From Ureibacillus composti (GTDB taxonomy: Bacteria; Bacillota; Bacilli; Bacillales_A; Planococcaceae), in contig JAUCEP010000002.1 in assembly GCA_030348875.1 (NCBI GenBank), positions 3,489,001 to 3,553,000 of the forward strand: a stretch of DNA of 64,000 nt. Direction: 5' to 3'. Under the pieces are notes generated by a model. The model was not told where the DNA came from. It searched no databases and saw only the letters and a program-made list of their open reading frames with translations. Shown here piece by piece: positions 48,088 through 57,630 of the stretch; position 1 is the stretch's first letter; every line of letters starts with the position of its first letter. Position numbers and translations under genes: made by a program.

Positions 48088-50472
48088 TTAGTTTCTTAAA
48101 GGTTTTCCTTTTAACAACATGTGTTGCATTCTTTGTTGTGATTTTGGATCTGCAACTAATTGAAGGAATGCTTCTCTTTCTAAATTTAAGTAGTATTCTT
48201 CCGTGACTTCTGTTCCATATGGCACTAACCCACCAGCAATTACATACGCTAATTTTTTCGCGATTTTTAAATCATGCTCACTGATATACCCTGAACTGTA
48301 CATACCTTGCGCACCTAACACTAACGTTGCATAACCTGGAGCTCCTACTACTTTAATTTTTTGAGGTAGAGGTGCAACATAACCAGCTTCATACAGTGCA
48401 AGCGCCCTTTGTTTCGCATCGTAAATTAAGTGATCGGGGTTAACAGAAATACCATCCGCAAAGTTTAAGAAGTTATTTTCACGTGCTTCTTCCCCTGAAG
48501 TTGAAACTTTTGCAAGGGCAATCGTTTCGAAAACTTTATTTGCAATCGCTTGATAATCGATTTCTACTCCATTTGGCAGGCCTTGAATAAACTTTTCATA
48601 AAGAGCTAAATTTCCGCCACCACCTGGAATCAAGCCAACACCCACTTCAACTAACCCCATATACGTTTCACTAGATGCTTGAATGTGTCTTGCAGGTAAA
48701 CATACCTCAGCTCCCCCACCAAGTGTCATACCAAACGGCGCAGCAACAACAGGCTTTTTACAATATTTAATACGACGCATCGCTTTTTGGAACGATCGAA
48801 TCGTAAAGTCTAACTCGAATATATTGTCATCTTGGGCTTCCATTAAGATCATGCCAAGGTTTGCCCCAACACAGAAGTTTTTGCCCTGGTTCCCAAATAC
48901 AAGACCTTTATAATTTGCTTCCACTTCATCAATCGCATAGTTAATCATTTGAACAATATCTAAACCAATGGCATTTGATTTGGAATGAAACTCTAATAAC
49001 GCAATGCCATCTCCTAAATCTACTAAACTAGCACCACTATTTGATTTAATGACCCCATGCTTTTTCTTATAACGTTTTAAATCTATAACTTTTTCATTTA
49101 CTTGCACTTTTGAAAAACTAGCACCATCATAGAAAGTTAAATCTCCATCTATTTCAGCGTAAAAAGTTTCATAGCCTTGCGCTAAAAACTCTTTTAGAAA
49201 TGGAGGGACTTCTCTACCTTCTGCCTCCATCTTCGAAACAGAATCTTTAACTCCTATTGCATCCCACATTTCAAACGGCCCTTGAGCCCAACCAAATCCC
49301 CATTTCATTGCGTTATCGATTTCTACAATTGTGTCTGCAATTTCTCCTACAAGGTTTGCTGAGTATAATAATGTAGGTGCAAAGATATTCCAAAGTAGTT
49401 CACCCGTTCGATCTTTCGCGTACACTAGCGTTTTCACTTTATTATGAAGACCCTTCGTTTGACCTGCTAATGCAATGGAAGGTGTTTGAAGTTTTTTCAC
49501 AGGAACGTATTCAAATGAATTTGGCTCGATCTCGTAAATGTCTTTTCCTTTTTTCACAAAGAATCCTTGACCAGACTTTGCCCCAAGCCAGCCTCTCTCA
49601 ACCATCTTTTGCATTAGTTCAGGTACTTCAAATACTTTTTGTTCTTCTCCCGATGTTTGGTCATATACTGTTTTTGCAACATGTAAAAATGTATCAAGTC
49701 CCACGACATCAAGAGTACGGAATGTTGCTGATTTAGGGCGTCCAATTAATGGACCCGTAACAGAATCTACCTCACCAACCGAATAGCCACGTTCTAGCAT
49801 TTCACGTAATGTAACTAATAAACCATATGTTCCGATTCGATTCGCAACAAAGTTTGGCGTATCTTTTCCGATCACGACGCCTTTCCCTAATACATCTTCA
49901 GCAAACGTTTTCATAAACGAAACGACTTCAGGAGATGTTTTCTCTGTTGGAATAATCTCAAGTAATTTTAAATATCTTGGTGGATTAAAGAAATGCGTGC
50001 CTAAAAAGTGATTTTGGAAATCCTCTGAACGTCCTTCAATCATTGCATTCACACTAATACCCGATGTATTAGAGCTAATGATGGTACCCGGTTTTCGTAC
50101 TTGGTCAATTTTTTCAAAAACACTCTTTTTAATTTCTAGATTTTCAACAACGACTTCAATAATCCAATCAACGTCACTTAATTGTTCGAGATGATCTTCT
50201 AAATTTCCGACTGAAATTAAGGAAAGATTCTTTTTCGAAGTAAGTGGAGCTGGTTTTTGTTTTAATAATTTTTGTACCGCTCCTTGTGCAAATCGATTTC
50301 TTACTTGGACATGTTCTAGTGTCAATCCCTTTTGTTCCTCTTCTTTTGTAAGTTGTTTTGGAACGATATCTAATAATAATGTTGGAATCCCGATATTTGC
50401 TAAATGCGCTGCAATACCTGAACCCATTACCCCCGAGCCTAATACGGCTGCTTTTTGAATTTTGAACGTCAA
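48088..50472 (-). CDS. fadN: 3-hydroxyacyl-CoA dehydrogenase / enoyl-CoA hydratase FadN
   Basis: 794 residues from a TTG at 50472, 8 bases after GGGGG; another TTG two codons earlier is too close. N-terminal NAD-binding motif AAVLGSGVMGSGIAAHLANIG, a long 3-hydroxyacyl-CoA dehydrogenase region (GTHFFNPPRYLKLLEIIP) and a C-terminal crotonase domain (FGMTLGGGAEVCLPARHIQ, GLVEVGVGLIPGGGG). Order is dehydrogenase then hydratase, the reverse of E. coli FadB and typical for Bacillus FadN. FadR box just upstream. Confidence 0.96.
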   Translation of the reverse strand: MTFKIQKAAVLGSGVMGSGIAAHLANIGIPTLLLDIVPKQLTKEEEQKGLTLEHVQVRNRFAQGAVQKLLKQKPAPLTSKKNLSLISVGNLEDHLEQLSDVDWIIEVVVENLEIKKSVFEKIDQVRKPGTIISSNTSGISVNAMIEGRSEDFQNHFLGTHFFNPPRYLKLLEIIPTEKTSPEVVSFMKTFAEDVLGKGVVIGKDTPNFVANRIGTYGLLVTLREMLERGYSVGEVDSVTGPLIGRPKSATFRTLDVVGLDTFLHVAKTVYDQTSGEEQKVFEVPELMQKMVERGWLGAKSGQGFFVKKGKDIYEIEPNSFEYVPVKKLQTPSIALAGQTKGLHNKVKTLVYAKDRTGELLWNIFAPTLLYSANLVGEIADTIVEIDNAMKWGFGWAQGPFEMWDAIGVKDSVSKMEAEGREVPPFLKEFLAQGYETFYAEIDGDLTFYDGASFSKVQVNEKVIDLKRYKKKHGVIKSNSGASLVDLGDGIALLEFHSKSNAIGLDIVQMINYAIDEVEANYKGLVFGNQGKNFCVGANLGMILMEAQDDNIFELDFTIRSFQKAMRRIKYCKKPVVAAPFGMTLGGGAEVCLPARHIQASSETYMGLVEVGVGLIPGGGGNLALYEKFIQGLPNGVEIDYQAIANKVFETIALAKVSTSGEEARENNFLNFADGISVNPDHLIYDAKQRALALYEAGYVAPLPQKIKVVGAPGYATLVLGAQGMYSSGYISEHDLKIAKKLAYVIAGGLVPYGTEVTEEYYLNLEREAFLQLVADPKSQQRMQHMLLKGKPLRN

Positions 50473-50502
50473 GAGCAAATCCCCCTTACCCTTATGGTTT
50501 TG

Positions 50503-50520
50503 AATGAATGGCCATTCATT
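50503..50520 (-). promoter_or_regulatory. FadR operator in front of fadN
   Basis: AATGAATGGCCATTCATT is a perfect palindrome matching the Bacillus FadR (YsiA) consensus TGAATGAMTARTCATTCA in its outer halves. It lies about 30 bases before the fadN start, so it should overlap the promoter or start of transcription and repress the operon until long-chain acyl-CoA appears. Confidence 0.85.
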
Positions 50521-50841
50521 TTTAGGTTAAAAAAAATGAATCTTCTTCGATTCCTCTAATTCCTTCTCTACAATTCTATATGTAGAAAGTTTTCTAGTTA
50601 AACTCGTTGTAATTTCAAAAATGCAACTTTTCTGTTCTTAGTGTAGTTTATTTTCTTAATTTTGGCAATGCTTTTATTTTAATTTTCTGTTAATTCATTG
50701 TATTAAAATACCTTTTATAAGATGCCTAATAAATTCACTTTCTTTTATATTCTTCAAAATGCATACATATAGGTCCTAAGCAAATTTCTTTTCGACATGC
50801 CTTTTAATGTGTAAACTAGCATGTAAGGAGTGTGAATATTC
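50521..50841. other. 321-bp divergent spacer between fadN and the thioredoxin-like gene
   Basis: AT-rich region that must hold both promoters. No coding frame or strong hairpin was seen. Confidence 0.5.
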
Positions 50842-51159
50842 ATGAAAGAAATTACATCTATTGAACAATTTAATGAAATTATTGGTTCTGAACAACCAGT
50901 AGTCGTAAAATTTTATGCAGGTTGGTGCCCAGATTGCACACGTATGAACATGTTCATCGATCCAATCATTGAAGAGTACAGCCAATTCGAATGGTATGAA
51001 ATTAACCGTGATGAATTCCCTGAACTAGCTGAAAAATATCAAGTGATGGGTATTCCTAGTTTACTAATTTACAAAAATGGTGAAAAACAAGCACACTTAC
51101 ACAGTGCCAATGCAAAAACACCAGAAGATGTAAAAGAATATTTATCGGCTAATGTATAA
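50842..51159 (+). CDS. thioredoxin family protein
   Basis: 105 residues. Active-site stretch VVVKFYAGWCPDCTRMNMF at about residues 20-38 with CPDC instead of CGPC, cis-Pro region MGIPSLLIYKNGE near residue 72. AAGGAGTG site upstream. A cytoplasmic thiol-disulfide protein of unknown partner, of the YtpP/YdbP size class. Single gene with its own terminator at 51171. Confidence 0.88.
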   Translation: MKEITSIEQFNEIIGSEQPVVVKFYAGWCPDCTRMNMFIDPIIEEYSQFEWYEINRDEFPELAEKYQVMGIPSLLIYKNGEKQAHLHSANAKTPEDVKEYLSANV

Positions 51160-51170
51160 TTGAAAACGAA

Positions 51171-51218
51171 GAGGCTATCTTTTAAGAATTCATATTCAAA
51201 AAAAGATAGCCTTTTTTA
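51171..51218. terminator. bidirectional terminator
   Basis: AGGCTATCTTTT pairs with AAAAGATAGCCT over a long loop, then TTTTTT. It lies between the converging thioredoxin-like gene and the Opu operon. Confidence 0.85.
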
Positions 51219-51240
51219 ATATCACAAAGGTGTGCATAGT

Positions 51241-52137
51241 TTATTTCTTATCAATTAAACCCGACTCAATAAGAAATTCTTGAGCAACACGTTCCACCAT
51301 CATCCCTTCGTTGTCGACTTTGCCATTCATGATTTGCATTGTTTCTTCATTGATCATACCTTCAAGAAGACCTAACACTCCCTCGAGTTCAGGATATTCA
51401 TGAAGTGTTTCTTTCCGGACAAGGGGAAGCGCATGGTATGGCGGGAAATAAGATTTATCGTCCTCTAACACACGTAAATCGTATATTTGAAGCTGCCCAT
51501 CTGTTGTATATGAGTTAATTACGTCCACTTCACCCGCGTTAATGGAGCGATACATCATACCGTGATCCATGCCTTTAACGTCTTTGAAATTAATGTTATA
51601 TTCTTTTTGGAAGCCAGGCAACCCATCTGGTCTATCGATGAATTCAAATACTGCACCTAACCTGAAGTCCTGTGAATACTCGGCGAAGTCACTAAACGTT
51701 ACAACTCCTAGTTCTTCTGCTTTCCCTTCATCCAATGCAAGTGTATACGTGTTGTTAAAACCAAAAGGGTTCAATGCAACTATATTATCGGTTTCAACAA
51801 GACGTTTTGTTGCCTCCAATGTTTCCTCTGCAGTTCCTGGCTCTTCATGGTAATAAGTAACGACAATGGTTCCTGTATAATCAGGAATTACATCGATATG
51901 TCCATTTGTCATCGCGTTCCAGACAACGTTTGAACCACCAAGATTTTCTTTATAAAGAACATCAATCCCCAATCGATCTTCAATCAATTGTCCCATGATA
52001 TTTGACAAAATAATACTTTCCGTATTATTTCTCGATCCGAGTCGGAGCGAATCCTTTTCGATAAAAATACATCCTGATAGCGTACTTATAATGAGAAACA
52101 TCAGCATTACTAGTGGAAGTTTTTTTCTAAGCCTCAT
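51241..52137 (-). CDS. opuCC: osmoprotectant (glycine betaine/carnitine/choline) binding lipoprotein, OpuCC-like
   Basis: 298 residues. Signal peptide with lipobox LSGC (Cys at about residue 23), then the OpuAC-type domain: LRLGSRNNTESIILSNIMGQLIED, GSNVVWNAMTNGHIDVIPDYTGTI, and NSYTTDGQLQIYDLRVLEDD, characteristic of OpuCC/OpuBC. Starts 1 base after the permease stop. Delivers quaternary amines to the permease. Last gene of a three-gene operon. Confidence 0.92.
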   Translation of the reverse strand: MRLRKKLPLVMLMFLIISTLSGCIFIEKDSLRLGSRNNTESIILSNIMGQLIEDRLGIDVLYKENLGGSNVVWNAMTNGHIDVIPDYTGTIVVTYYHEEPGTAEETLEATKRLVETDNIVALNPFGFNNTYTLALDEGKAEELGVVTFSDFAEYSQDFRLGAVFEFIDRPDGLPGFQKEYNINFKDVKGMDHGMMYRSINAGEVDVINSYTTDGQLQIYDLRVLEDDKSYFPPYHALPLVRKETLHEYPELEGVLGLLEGMINEETMQIMNGKVDNEGMMVERVAQEFLIESGLIDKK

Positions 52138-52138
52138 T

Positions 52139-52795
52139 TTATTTTCTCAATCCTTTCGGTGTTGTCCAACGTTCAACAGCACTAAAGAATGTTTCGATGA
52201 CAATGGCAAGAAGGGTAGCTGGGATTGCTCCTAGTAAAATTAGCCCGTCGATTCCACGTGTAATGCCTAGGAAAATAAAGTCTCCAAGTCCACCTGCTCC
52301 AATAAAGGCGGCGAGTGTGGCATTTCCGACATTAATAACAGCAGCTGTACGGATACCGGCCATAATAACTGGAATTGCAAGAGGGAGTTCCACTTTAAAT
52401 AATATTTGCATATTCGTCATACCTAATCCTCTTGCTGCCTCAATAGTTGCCTGGTCAACATCTTTAATCCCGGTATAGGTGTTTCGCATAATCGGAAGTA
52501 ATGAGTAAAGAAATAATGCCGCAATGGCAGTGTATACACCAATTCCAAAAATCGGGATCATAAAACCGAGCAACGCTAAACTTGGTATTGTCTGTAGGAC
52601 ACCTGTTCCGCCAAGTACAATGGTCTTAAGCCAAGGTACACGTGTTACTACAATTCCAAGAGTGACCGCTAATACAGTTGCGATGATCATTGAGAAGAAT
52701 ACGAGTTGGATATGTACAAATGTTGCTTCAAGTACTTCCCCCCAACGTAACTGTGTTTGCTCAACTAGTTGTTGCCATATATTCATATTATTCAT
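52139..52795 (-). CDS. opuCB: osmoprotectant ABC transporter permease, OpuCB-like
   Basis: 218 residues, five to six helices with the permease loop ATIEAARGLGMTNMQILFKVELPLA near residues 120-144. SD GGAGGAAGA inside the end of the ATPase gene, overlapping it by 8 bases. Only one permease gene is in this operon, whereas B. subtilis opuC has two (opuCB and opuCD); a homodimeric permease is likely here. Confidence 0.92.
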   Translation of the reverse strand: MNNMNIWQQLVEQTQLRWGEVLEATFVHIQLVFFSMIIATVLAVTLGIVVTRVPWLKTIVLGGTGVLQTIPSLALLGFMIPIFGIGVYTAIAALFLYSLLPIMRNTYTGIKDVDQATIEAARGLGMTNMQILFKVELPLAIPVIMAGIRTAAVINVGNATLAAFIGAGGLGDFIFLGITRGIDGLILLGAIPATLLAIVIETFFSAVERWTTPKGLRK

Positions 52796-53927
52796 CTTGA
52801 TCTTCCTCCTCCGTTTCTATCCACTGACTAGATAAGGCAGAAAGTAAGGAGCCCCGTGTGACAAGTCCAACAAGTTTATGGTCCTTATCAACAATCGGAA
52901 TCATTCCAAAAGGAGCAACATCAATAAGAACAATAGCATCTTTCGCTGTTGCAGTATCAAGTAAATATGGCTCTGCAGGTACCATGATTTCATCAATCGT
53001 TTTGACAGTACCCATTTTTTTGAGTAGATCATAAGCAGATACAATACCTAGCAATCTACCATCAGTGTCTTGGATAATAAGATTCGTGATTTTCCGTTGG
53101 CGAATAAGTGAGATCGCCCTTTCTGGAGATTTCTGAGGAGAAGAAGTAACAATGGTTTCTGCCATAATTTCAGTGACTGGCATCAGATCAGGATTCTGGG
53201 TAATGCGGTGTTTACCAATAAACTCCTCTACGAATCCGTGAGTTGGTTCATGTAGTAATTTTTCTGGGGTGTCTAATTGAAGTATGTCTCCATCCTTCAT
53301 AATTGCGATACGGTCACCCATTTTTAATGCTTCATCGATATCATGGGTTACAAAAACAATTGTCTTTTTAAGTTTTTTGTGTAATGTGATTAGCTCTACC
53401 TGCAGTTGTTCCCGAGTAAGCGGGTCTAACGCACTGAACGGTTCATCCATTAAAATGATATCTGGATTTGAAGCAAGTGCCCTTGCAATACCGACACGTT
53501 GTTGCTGTCCTCCAGAAAGTTCTTTCGGATAACGAGTTGCATGAATTTCGGGATCCAGTCCGACTAATTCGAGCAGCTCTTTAACTCGTGATTTAATGTC
53601 TTTCTCAGCCCAACCTTTGAGCTGAGGAACAATCGCAATATTTTTTTCGATTGTGTAATGGGGGAAAAGTCCAATTTGCTGAATTACATAACCGATATTT
53701 CTTCGAAGTTCTGCAACATTATAAGAGGTGATATCTTTGCCGTTGATCGTAATTCGACCACTTGAATGAGGGTTAATTCGGTTAATCATCTTCATAGTTG
53801 TTGACTTCCCCGAACCACTCGGCCCAATCAGTACAAGCAATTCCCCTTTCTGGATTTCAAAATTAAGAGACTTAACAGCTTGAAATCCACCTTCGTACAC
53901 CTTTGATACATTTTCAAATTTAATCAT
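52788..53927 (-). CDS. opuCA: osmoprotectant ABC transporter ATP-binding protein, OpuCA-like
   Basis: 379 residues from the ATG at 53927 (GGAGG 5 bases upstream). Walker A GPSGSGKST, signature LSGGQQQR, Walker B IILMDEPFSALDP. Two C-terminal CBS domains at about 245-370 (RQRKITNLIIQDTDGRLLGIVSAYDLL; GMIPIVDKDHKLVGLVTRGSLL), typical of OpuCA and related betaine transporters, where they sense ionic strength or nucleotides. First gene of the operon. Confidence 0.94.
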   Translation of the reverse strand: MIKFENVSKVYEGGFQAVKSLNFEIQKGELLVLIGPSGSGKSTTMKMINRINPHSSGRITINGKDITSYNVAELRRNIGYVIQQIGLFPHYTIEKNIAIVPQLKGWAEKDIKSRVKELLELVGLDPEIHATRYPKELSGGQQQRVGIARALASNPDIILMDEPFSALDPLTREQLQVELITLHKKLKKTIVFVTHDIDEALKMGDRIAIMKDGDILQLDTPEKLLHEPTHGFVEEFIGKHRITQNPDLMPVTEIMAETIVTSSPQKSPERAISLIRQRKITNLIIQDTDGRLLGIVSAYDLLKKMGTVKTIDEIMVPAEPYLLDTATAKDAIVLIDVAPFGMIPIVDKDHKLVGLVTRGSLLSALSSQWIETEEEDQDE

Positions 53928-54522
53928 AAGTACCTCCAATTTTTAACCTAATTCAAACATTGCATATGTCGAAACTTTTTATTTATTTTTCGAAAATTCT
54001 GACATCAATTTTGAATATCGATCCTCTTTTAAATGGGTAGCTAATCCTAAAAAATTATCGCTCCTCTTAGTAGAGTAATATATTAATACTGTAACATTAA
54101 ATTTTAGCAGGGTTCAAATTAGGTATTTAGACACATTCCTGATTATGTTTATAAATATGTGCTTTTTAAAGTCCTTGAAAAATAGGTGAAATATATTTAA
54201 CAAATTGTTCTTCGCATAGCAAGATAGGTATATAATAGCGACTGTTATTAAATTGATAAAATACATAAAATAAAGTTATTCTATTTATCAAATTATCGTG
54301 ATAAAAATAGATTAATGCAGTTCTTAATAACCAATTAATCAGCATATAAAATAATTCCTTTTACACACAAAAAAAGGTTGGGATTTACATTTAATAAGTT
54401 AGCTTGAGGTTAATGTAAGAAGAGAAAATCTTCAATTTAGTTTAGTGTAAAGTTAGGGCGAGAAATGGAAGGCATTTATTTAGACTTTAAACAGCTATTC
54501 TCCATTTTTTTATCAGTTTTAA
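53928..54522. other. 595-bp region upstream of the Opu operon, no gene seen
   Basis: Strongly AT-rich. It must hold the Opu promoter. A minus-strand frame of about 44 codons next to opuCA has no start codon or ribosome site. No repeat of families A or B. Confidence 0.5.
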
Positions 54523-54568
54523 AAAGGTCCTATCCTTAAGTCATTTAGACTTCTTGGATAGCACCTTT
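54523..54568 (-). terminator. terminator after the MscS-type gene
   Basis: Stem AAAGGTGCTATCC with near-complement and an inner AAGTC/GACTT, then T-run on the minus strand. Confidence 0.8.
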
Positions 54569-54585
54569 AATTTTACAATCTCATT

Positions 54586-55849
54586 TTAATGAGAATCGGC
54601 TTCAGGTTTATTTAATGGGGATGGATTAAATGCTTTAAAATCATTTCCAGTTGGATTTTGGTATAGTCGAATCCCGAACTCTGGTGCTACTGCAAATAGA
54701 TGGTCGAAAATGTCAGATTGAATAGACTCATACACTGCCCAATTCACATCATTTGAAAAAGCATAGATCTCGATTGGTAAACCATGTTCAGTCGGAGCTA
54801 ATTGTCCTACCATCGTCGTCATTTCTTTATGGATTCCCGGATGATTTTTTATATATTGACTAATATAAGCCCGAAATACACCAATATTTGTAAGTGCTCG
54901 ACCATTAACAGAATTACTTATATTGATGCGGTTTTTAATATTAAATTCTGCAATTTCACGTTGTCTAGTTTCAATATAATCCGTAAGATAATGGATGTTC
55001 CGAAACTTCTCAATCATCTCCACTGTACAGAAGGAAATACTAGTTGTATCTATAAATAATGAGCGCTTAATGCGTCTACCACCAGTTACCTGCATCCCTC
55101 TCCAGTTTTTAAATGAGTCAGAAATTAAAGCATAACTTGGAATGGTTGTAATGGTTTTATCGAAATTCTGTACTTTTACGGTGTTTAGTGAAAGATCAAT
55201 AACATCCCCATCAGCTCCGTATTTCGGCATTTCAATCCAGTCCCCTACTCGTACCATATCGTTCGACGTTAACTGAATTCCTGCAACGAGGCCTAGTAAA
55301 GAATCTCTAAAAACCAGCAGCAATACAGCAGAAAGTGCACCTAGACCACTTAAAATAATGAGTGGACTTTCACCGATTAAGTTCGCTATGACCAAAATAA
55401 TCCCTAGAACAAAAACGACGATTTTAACTACTTGAATATATCCTTTAATAGGTTTCACTTTTGACACTTCAAAGTTTTGATATATGTCATTAACAGCGTT
55501 CAATAGTGTGTTTAGTACGCTTAATGCGACAAGAATTATATATGTAATTGCACCTTTTTCAATGAGAGATTGATAGGTTGGAAAAGATTGTGCAAAATAA
55601 TAAATAATAATCGCTGGAACGAAGTGAGATAACTTATGAAAAACTTTCTTTTCTAATAGAATGTTATCCCACCGAAACTTATTATTGTTCACAATATGTG
55701 TAATTAAACGAATCACTATTTTTTTCGTAATAAAATTTGCAATGATACAAATAAGCACAATAAAAGTAATCAAGACTACTTATTGAAAGATACTTAGAAA
55801 ATGTTGGATCTACTCCATAATTGATTAGTTGTTTATTAATAAATTTCAT
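54586..55849 (-). pseudogene. YbdG-type MscS mechanosensitive channel gene, frameshifted near its 5' end
   Basis: The main frame (55773-54586, 395 residues) has about four N-terminal helices, the MscS pore region (GLGALSAVLLLVFRDSLLGLVAGIQL) and the YbdG-type C-terminal domain (MVRVGDWIEMPKYGADGDVIDLSLNTVKV, SFKNWRGMQVTGGRRIKRS, PTGNDF). Its only possible start there, TTG 55773, has no ribosome site. Just upstream a perfect AGGAGGAAGG and ATG at 55849 open a 26-codon frame that supplies the missing N-terminus but is one base out of phase at about 55774. Either a disrupting frameshift or a sequencing error; the rest is intact. Confidence 0.75.
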
Positions 55850-56071
55850 TTACCTTCCTCCTACCTACTATGTTAACAAAGTTGTTTCGAAGATGAAATT
55901 ATGTGAAACAGCTAATAAATATGGAATCATTTTTATAGGTCATCGATTCGAATAAACTCACTATGGAACCCCATGTAATCTCACTTCTTTAATTGTCTAT
56001 ATATTAATTTGTGTGAATTACCATTTTTATGAATTATAATTAAAATAATATGTTGAAAGGGGATGCCATAA

Positions 56072-56275
56072 ATGCCATACGTAAATATTAAAATTACTAA
56101 CGAAAATGTTACACCAGAAAAGAAAGCTGAACTGATTGCAGGCGCTACACAATTATTAGTAGATGTATTAGGTAAAAACCCAAACACTACTGTTGTTGTG
56201 ATCGACGAGGTAGATACAGATAACTGGGGTATTGGCGGAGAAACGATAACTGTTCGTCGTAAAGAAGGAAAATAG
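56072..56275 (+). CDS. 4-oxalocrotonate tautomerase family protein
   Basis: 67 residues. The catalytic Pro2 follows the initiator methionine (MPYVNIKI), and the rest (KKAELIAGATQLLVDVLGKNPNTTVVVIDEV, NWGIGGETI) fits the 4-OT/YwhB-type small tautomerases that work as oligomers. Physiological substrate unknown. GAAAGGGGATG site before the ATG; terminator directly after. Confidence 0.92.
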   Translation: MPYVNIKITNENVTPEKKAELIAGATQLLVDVLGKNPNTTVVVIDEVDTDNWGIGGETITVRRKEGK

Positions 56276-56287
56276 GATTTATAATTA

Positions 56288-56322
56288 AGGGGCTGTCCAT
56301 TTAGATTTTGGACAGCCCTTCT
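56288..56322 (+). terminator. intrinsic terminator
   Basis: Stem GGGCTGTCCA with near-complement and a T-rich end, 13 bases after the tautomerase stop. Confidence 0.8.
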
Positions 56323-56412
56323 TAGTTCTCGGCGTTAGTAGGAATTTTAGTTGATGAATTTTCTTATTTGAATGTAGGAGCTAAAAAAGACGCCCCAGTG
56401 TGTTTCATTTAA

Positions 56413-57108
56413 TTATAATTCCACACCTAAGATTTGGTACAACTCATTCAAATGTTTAATTTCATATGTTGGAATAATGTTAGTATCATTGATCTTTCCT
56501 CTCGTATTAATCCAACAAGTGTCCATTCCAACATTGTGTCCACCTGTAATATCTGCCGTTAGAGAATCGCCGATTATGATAGATTTTTCTTTTTCGAAAT
56601 TCTCTATCTGTTTAAAGGCAAAATCGAAAAACTCTTTTGTAGGTTTTTGAAAACCTGCATCTTCTGATACAAACACATCTTTAAAAAATGGCGCAAGTCC
56701 GGAGTCTTTCAGCCGTTGGAATTGTGTAGTGGAATCACCGTTTGTTACTATATATAATTCAAAGTTCTTATGTAACGTACTAATTAATTCCACTGCACCT
56801 TCGATTAAATGATGCCCTTCTTTTAAGAAGTTGCGATATTTCGATTCTAACAATGCGCCATCTACTTCAATCCCGTATTCTTTAAAAAAGTTTGAAAAGC
56901 GAGTATTCAAGAGTTCTTCTCGGTCAATTTCTCCTCTTTCAAACGATTTCCATAATCCTTCGTTTATTTTTTTATAATGGGCTTTTATTTCAGGAGTTAG
57001 GGTCATTTTTTGATCATCGAAAAGTTGTCGTAATGCAGCGTCTTCCGTTGCCCCAAAATCTAATAGTGTGTCATCTAAATCGAATAATAATGTTTTATAT
57101 TTTTTCAA
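56413..57108 (-). CDS. HAD hydrolase, YjjG/YfnB-type noncanonical pyrimidine nucleotidase
   Basis: 231 residues from a TTG at 57108, 7 bases after GGGGG; an ATG at 57132 has no ribosome site. HAD motifs: LLFDLDDTLLDF at residues 6-17, VTNGD near 125, lysine in GFQKPTKEFF near 155 and IGDSLTADITGG near 180. Motif details fit YjjG (removal of damaged pyrimidine nucleotides) and the B. subtilis YfnB. Upstream DNA carries a family-A repeat. Confidence 0.88.
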   Translation of the reverse strand: MKKYKTLLFDLDDTLLDFGATEDAALRQLFDDQKMTLTPEIKAHYKKINEGLWKSFERGEIDREELLNTRFSNFFKEYGIEVDGALLESKYRNFLKEGHHLIEGAVELISTLHKNFELYIVTNGDSTTQFQRLKDSGLAPFFKDVFVSEDAGFQKPTKEFFDFAFKQIENFEKEKSIIIGDSLTADITGGHNVGMDTCWINTRGKINDTNIIPTYEIKHLNELYQILGVEL

Positions 57109-57240
57109 AAGTATTCCCCCAATAATTCTCATAAGTCTCTACTATACATCTTACTCCTACAACTAGTAGAACAAAAAGAAAAAGCGTACATTTAATGTGG
57201 AAATCATTCTAATCTTAATTCTAATAAAGTATATCCAAAT

Positions 57241-57558
57241 GAGCGGTCTAAGAGGCTAACACGATGTTGGTCATGGGAGCTAGACATGCGGCCGTGGCGT
57301 TTTCGCTCTCCACACAAGCCGCAAAGCCATGTTGAAACATGTCTTTTCGACTTGTCTATGAGGCCAACAAAATTTATTTTGCGACGAGTAACCGCAGGAG
57401 CACGGACGTTGGTCATGGGGGCAAGACATGCGGCCGTGGCGTTTTTGCCCCCGGCTTTGTGTAAGGACTGCTCATATATAATGTGTCATTCTAAACATTC
57501 CGGATATTTTGCCCGGCTTACAGTGGTAGGCCGCGGTTTCTGGAGAATGGCTAACACT
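57241..57558 (-). repeat. family-A structured repeat, copy 3, with two inserted hairpin segments
   Basis: Runs opposite to copies 1 and 2. Shared pieces: GAGCGGTCTAAG at 57241, the segment from CACACAAGCCGC to CGACTTGTCT at 57311-57357, and the end from TTTGTGTAAGG to CTAACACT at 57456-57558. Two extra stretches (57252-57309 and 57358-57455) interrupt it. Together with flanks it fills the 520-bp gap between two genes; no coding frame is supported there. Confidence 0.8.
57262..57453 (-). repeat. pair of 50-bp direct repeats inserted in family-A copy 3
   Basis: Two related segments, 57262-57311 and 57402-57453, share GTTGGTCATGGG, GACATGCGGCCGTGGCGTTTT and a closing arm. Each closes a hairpin: GGGAGC / GCTCTC in the first and GGGGGC / GCCCCC in the second, with paired changes. 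Confidence 0.75.
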
Positions 57559-57630
57559 TATTAATCTATTGGAGTCAAAAAATAAAGCATAAAAATTTAA
57601 TATAGATATTAGTCGTTCTATAAAGAAATT

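Noticed and set aside
53957-54092. 44-codon protein-like minus-strand frame before opuCA
   Set aside because: No start codon or ribosome site, and no family recognised.
57204-57564. frames of 70-92 codons in the family-A copy at 57241
   Set aside because: They follow repeated hairpin sequence and have no proper ribosome site.
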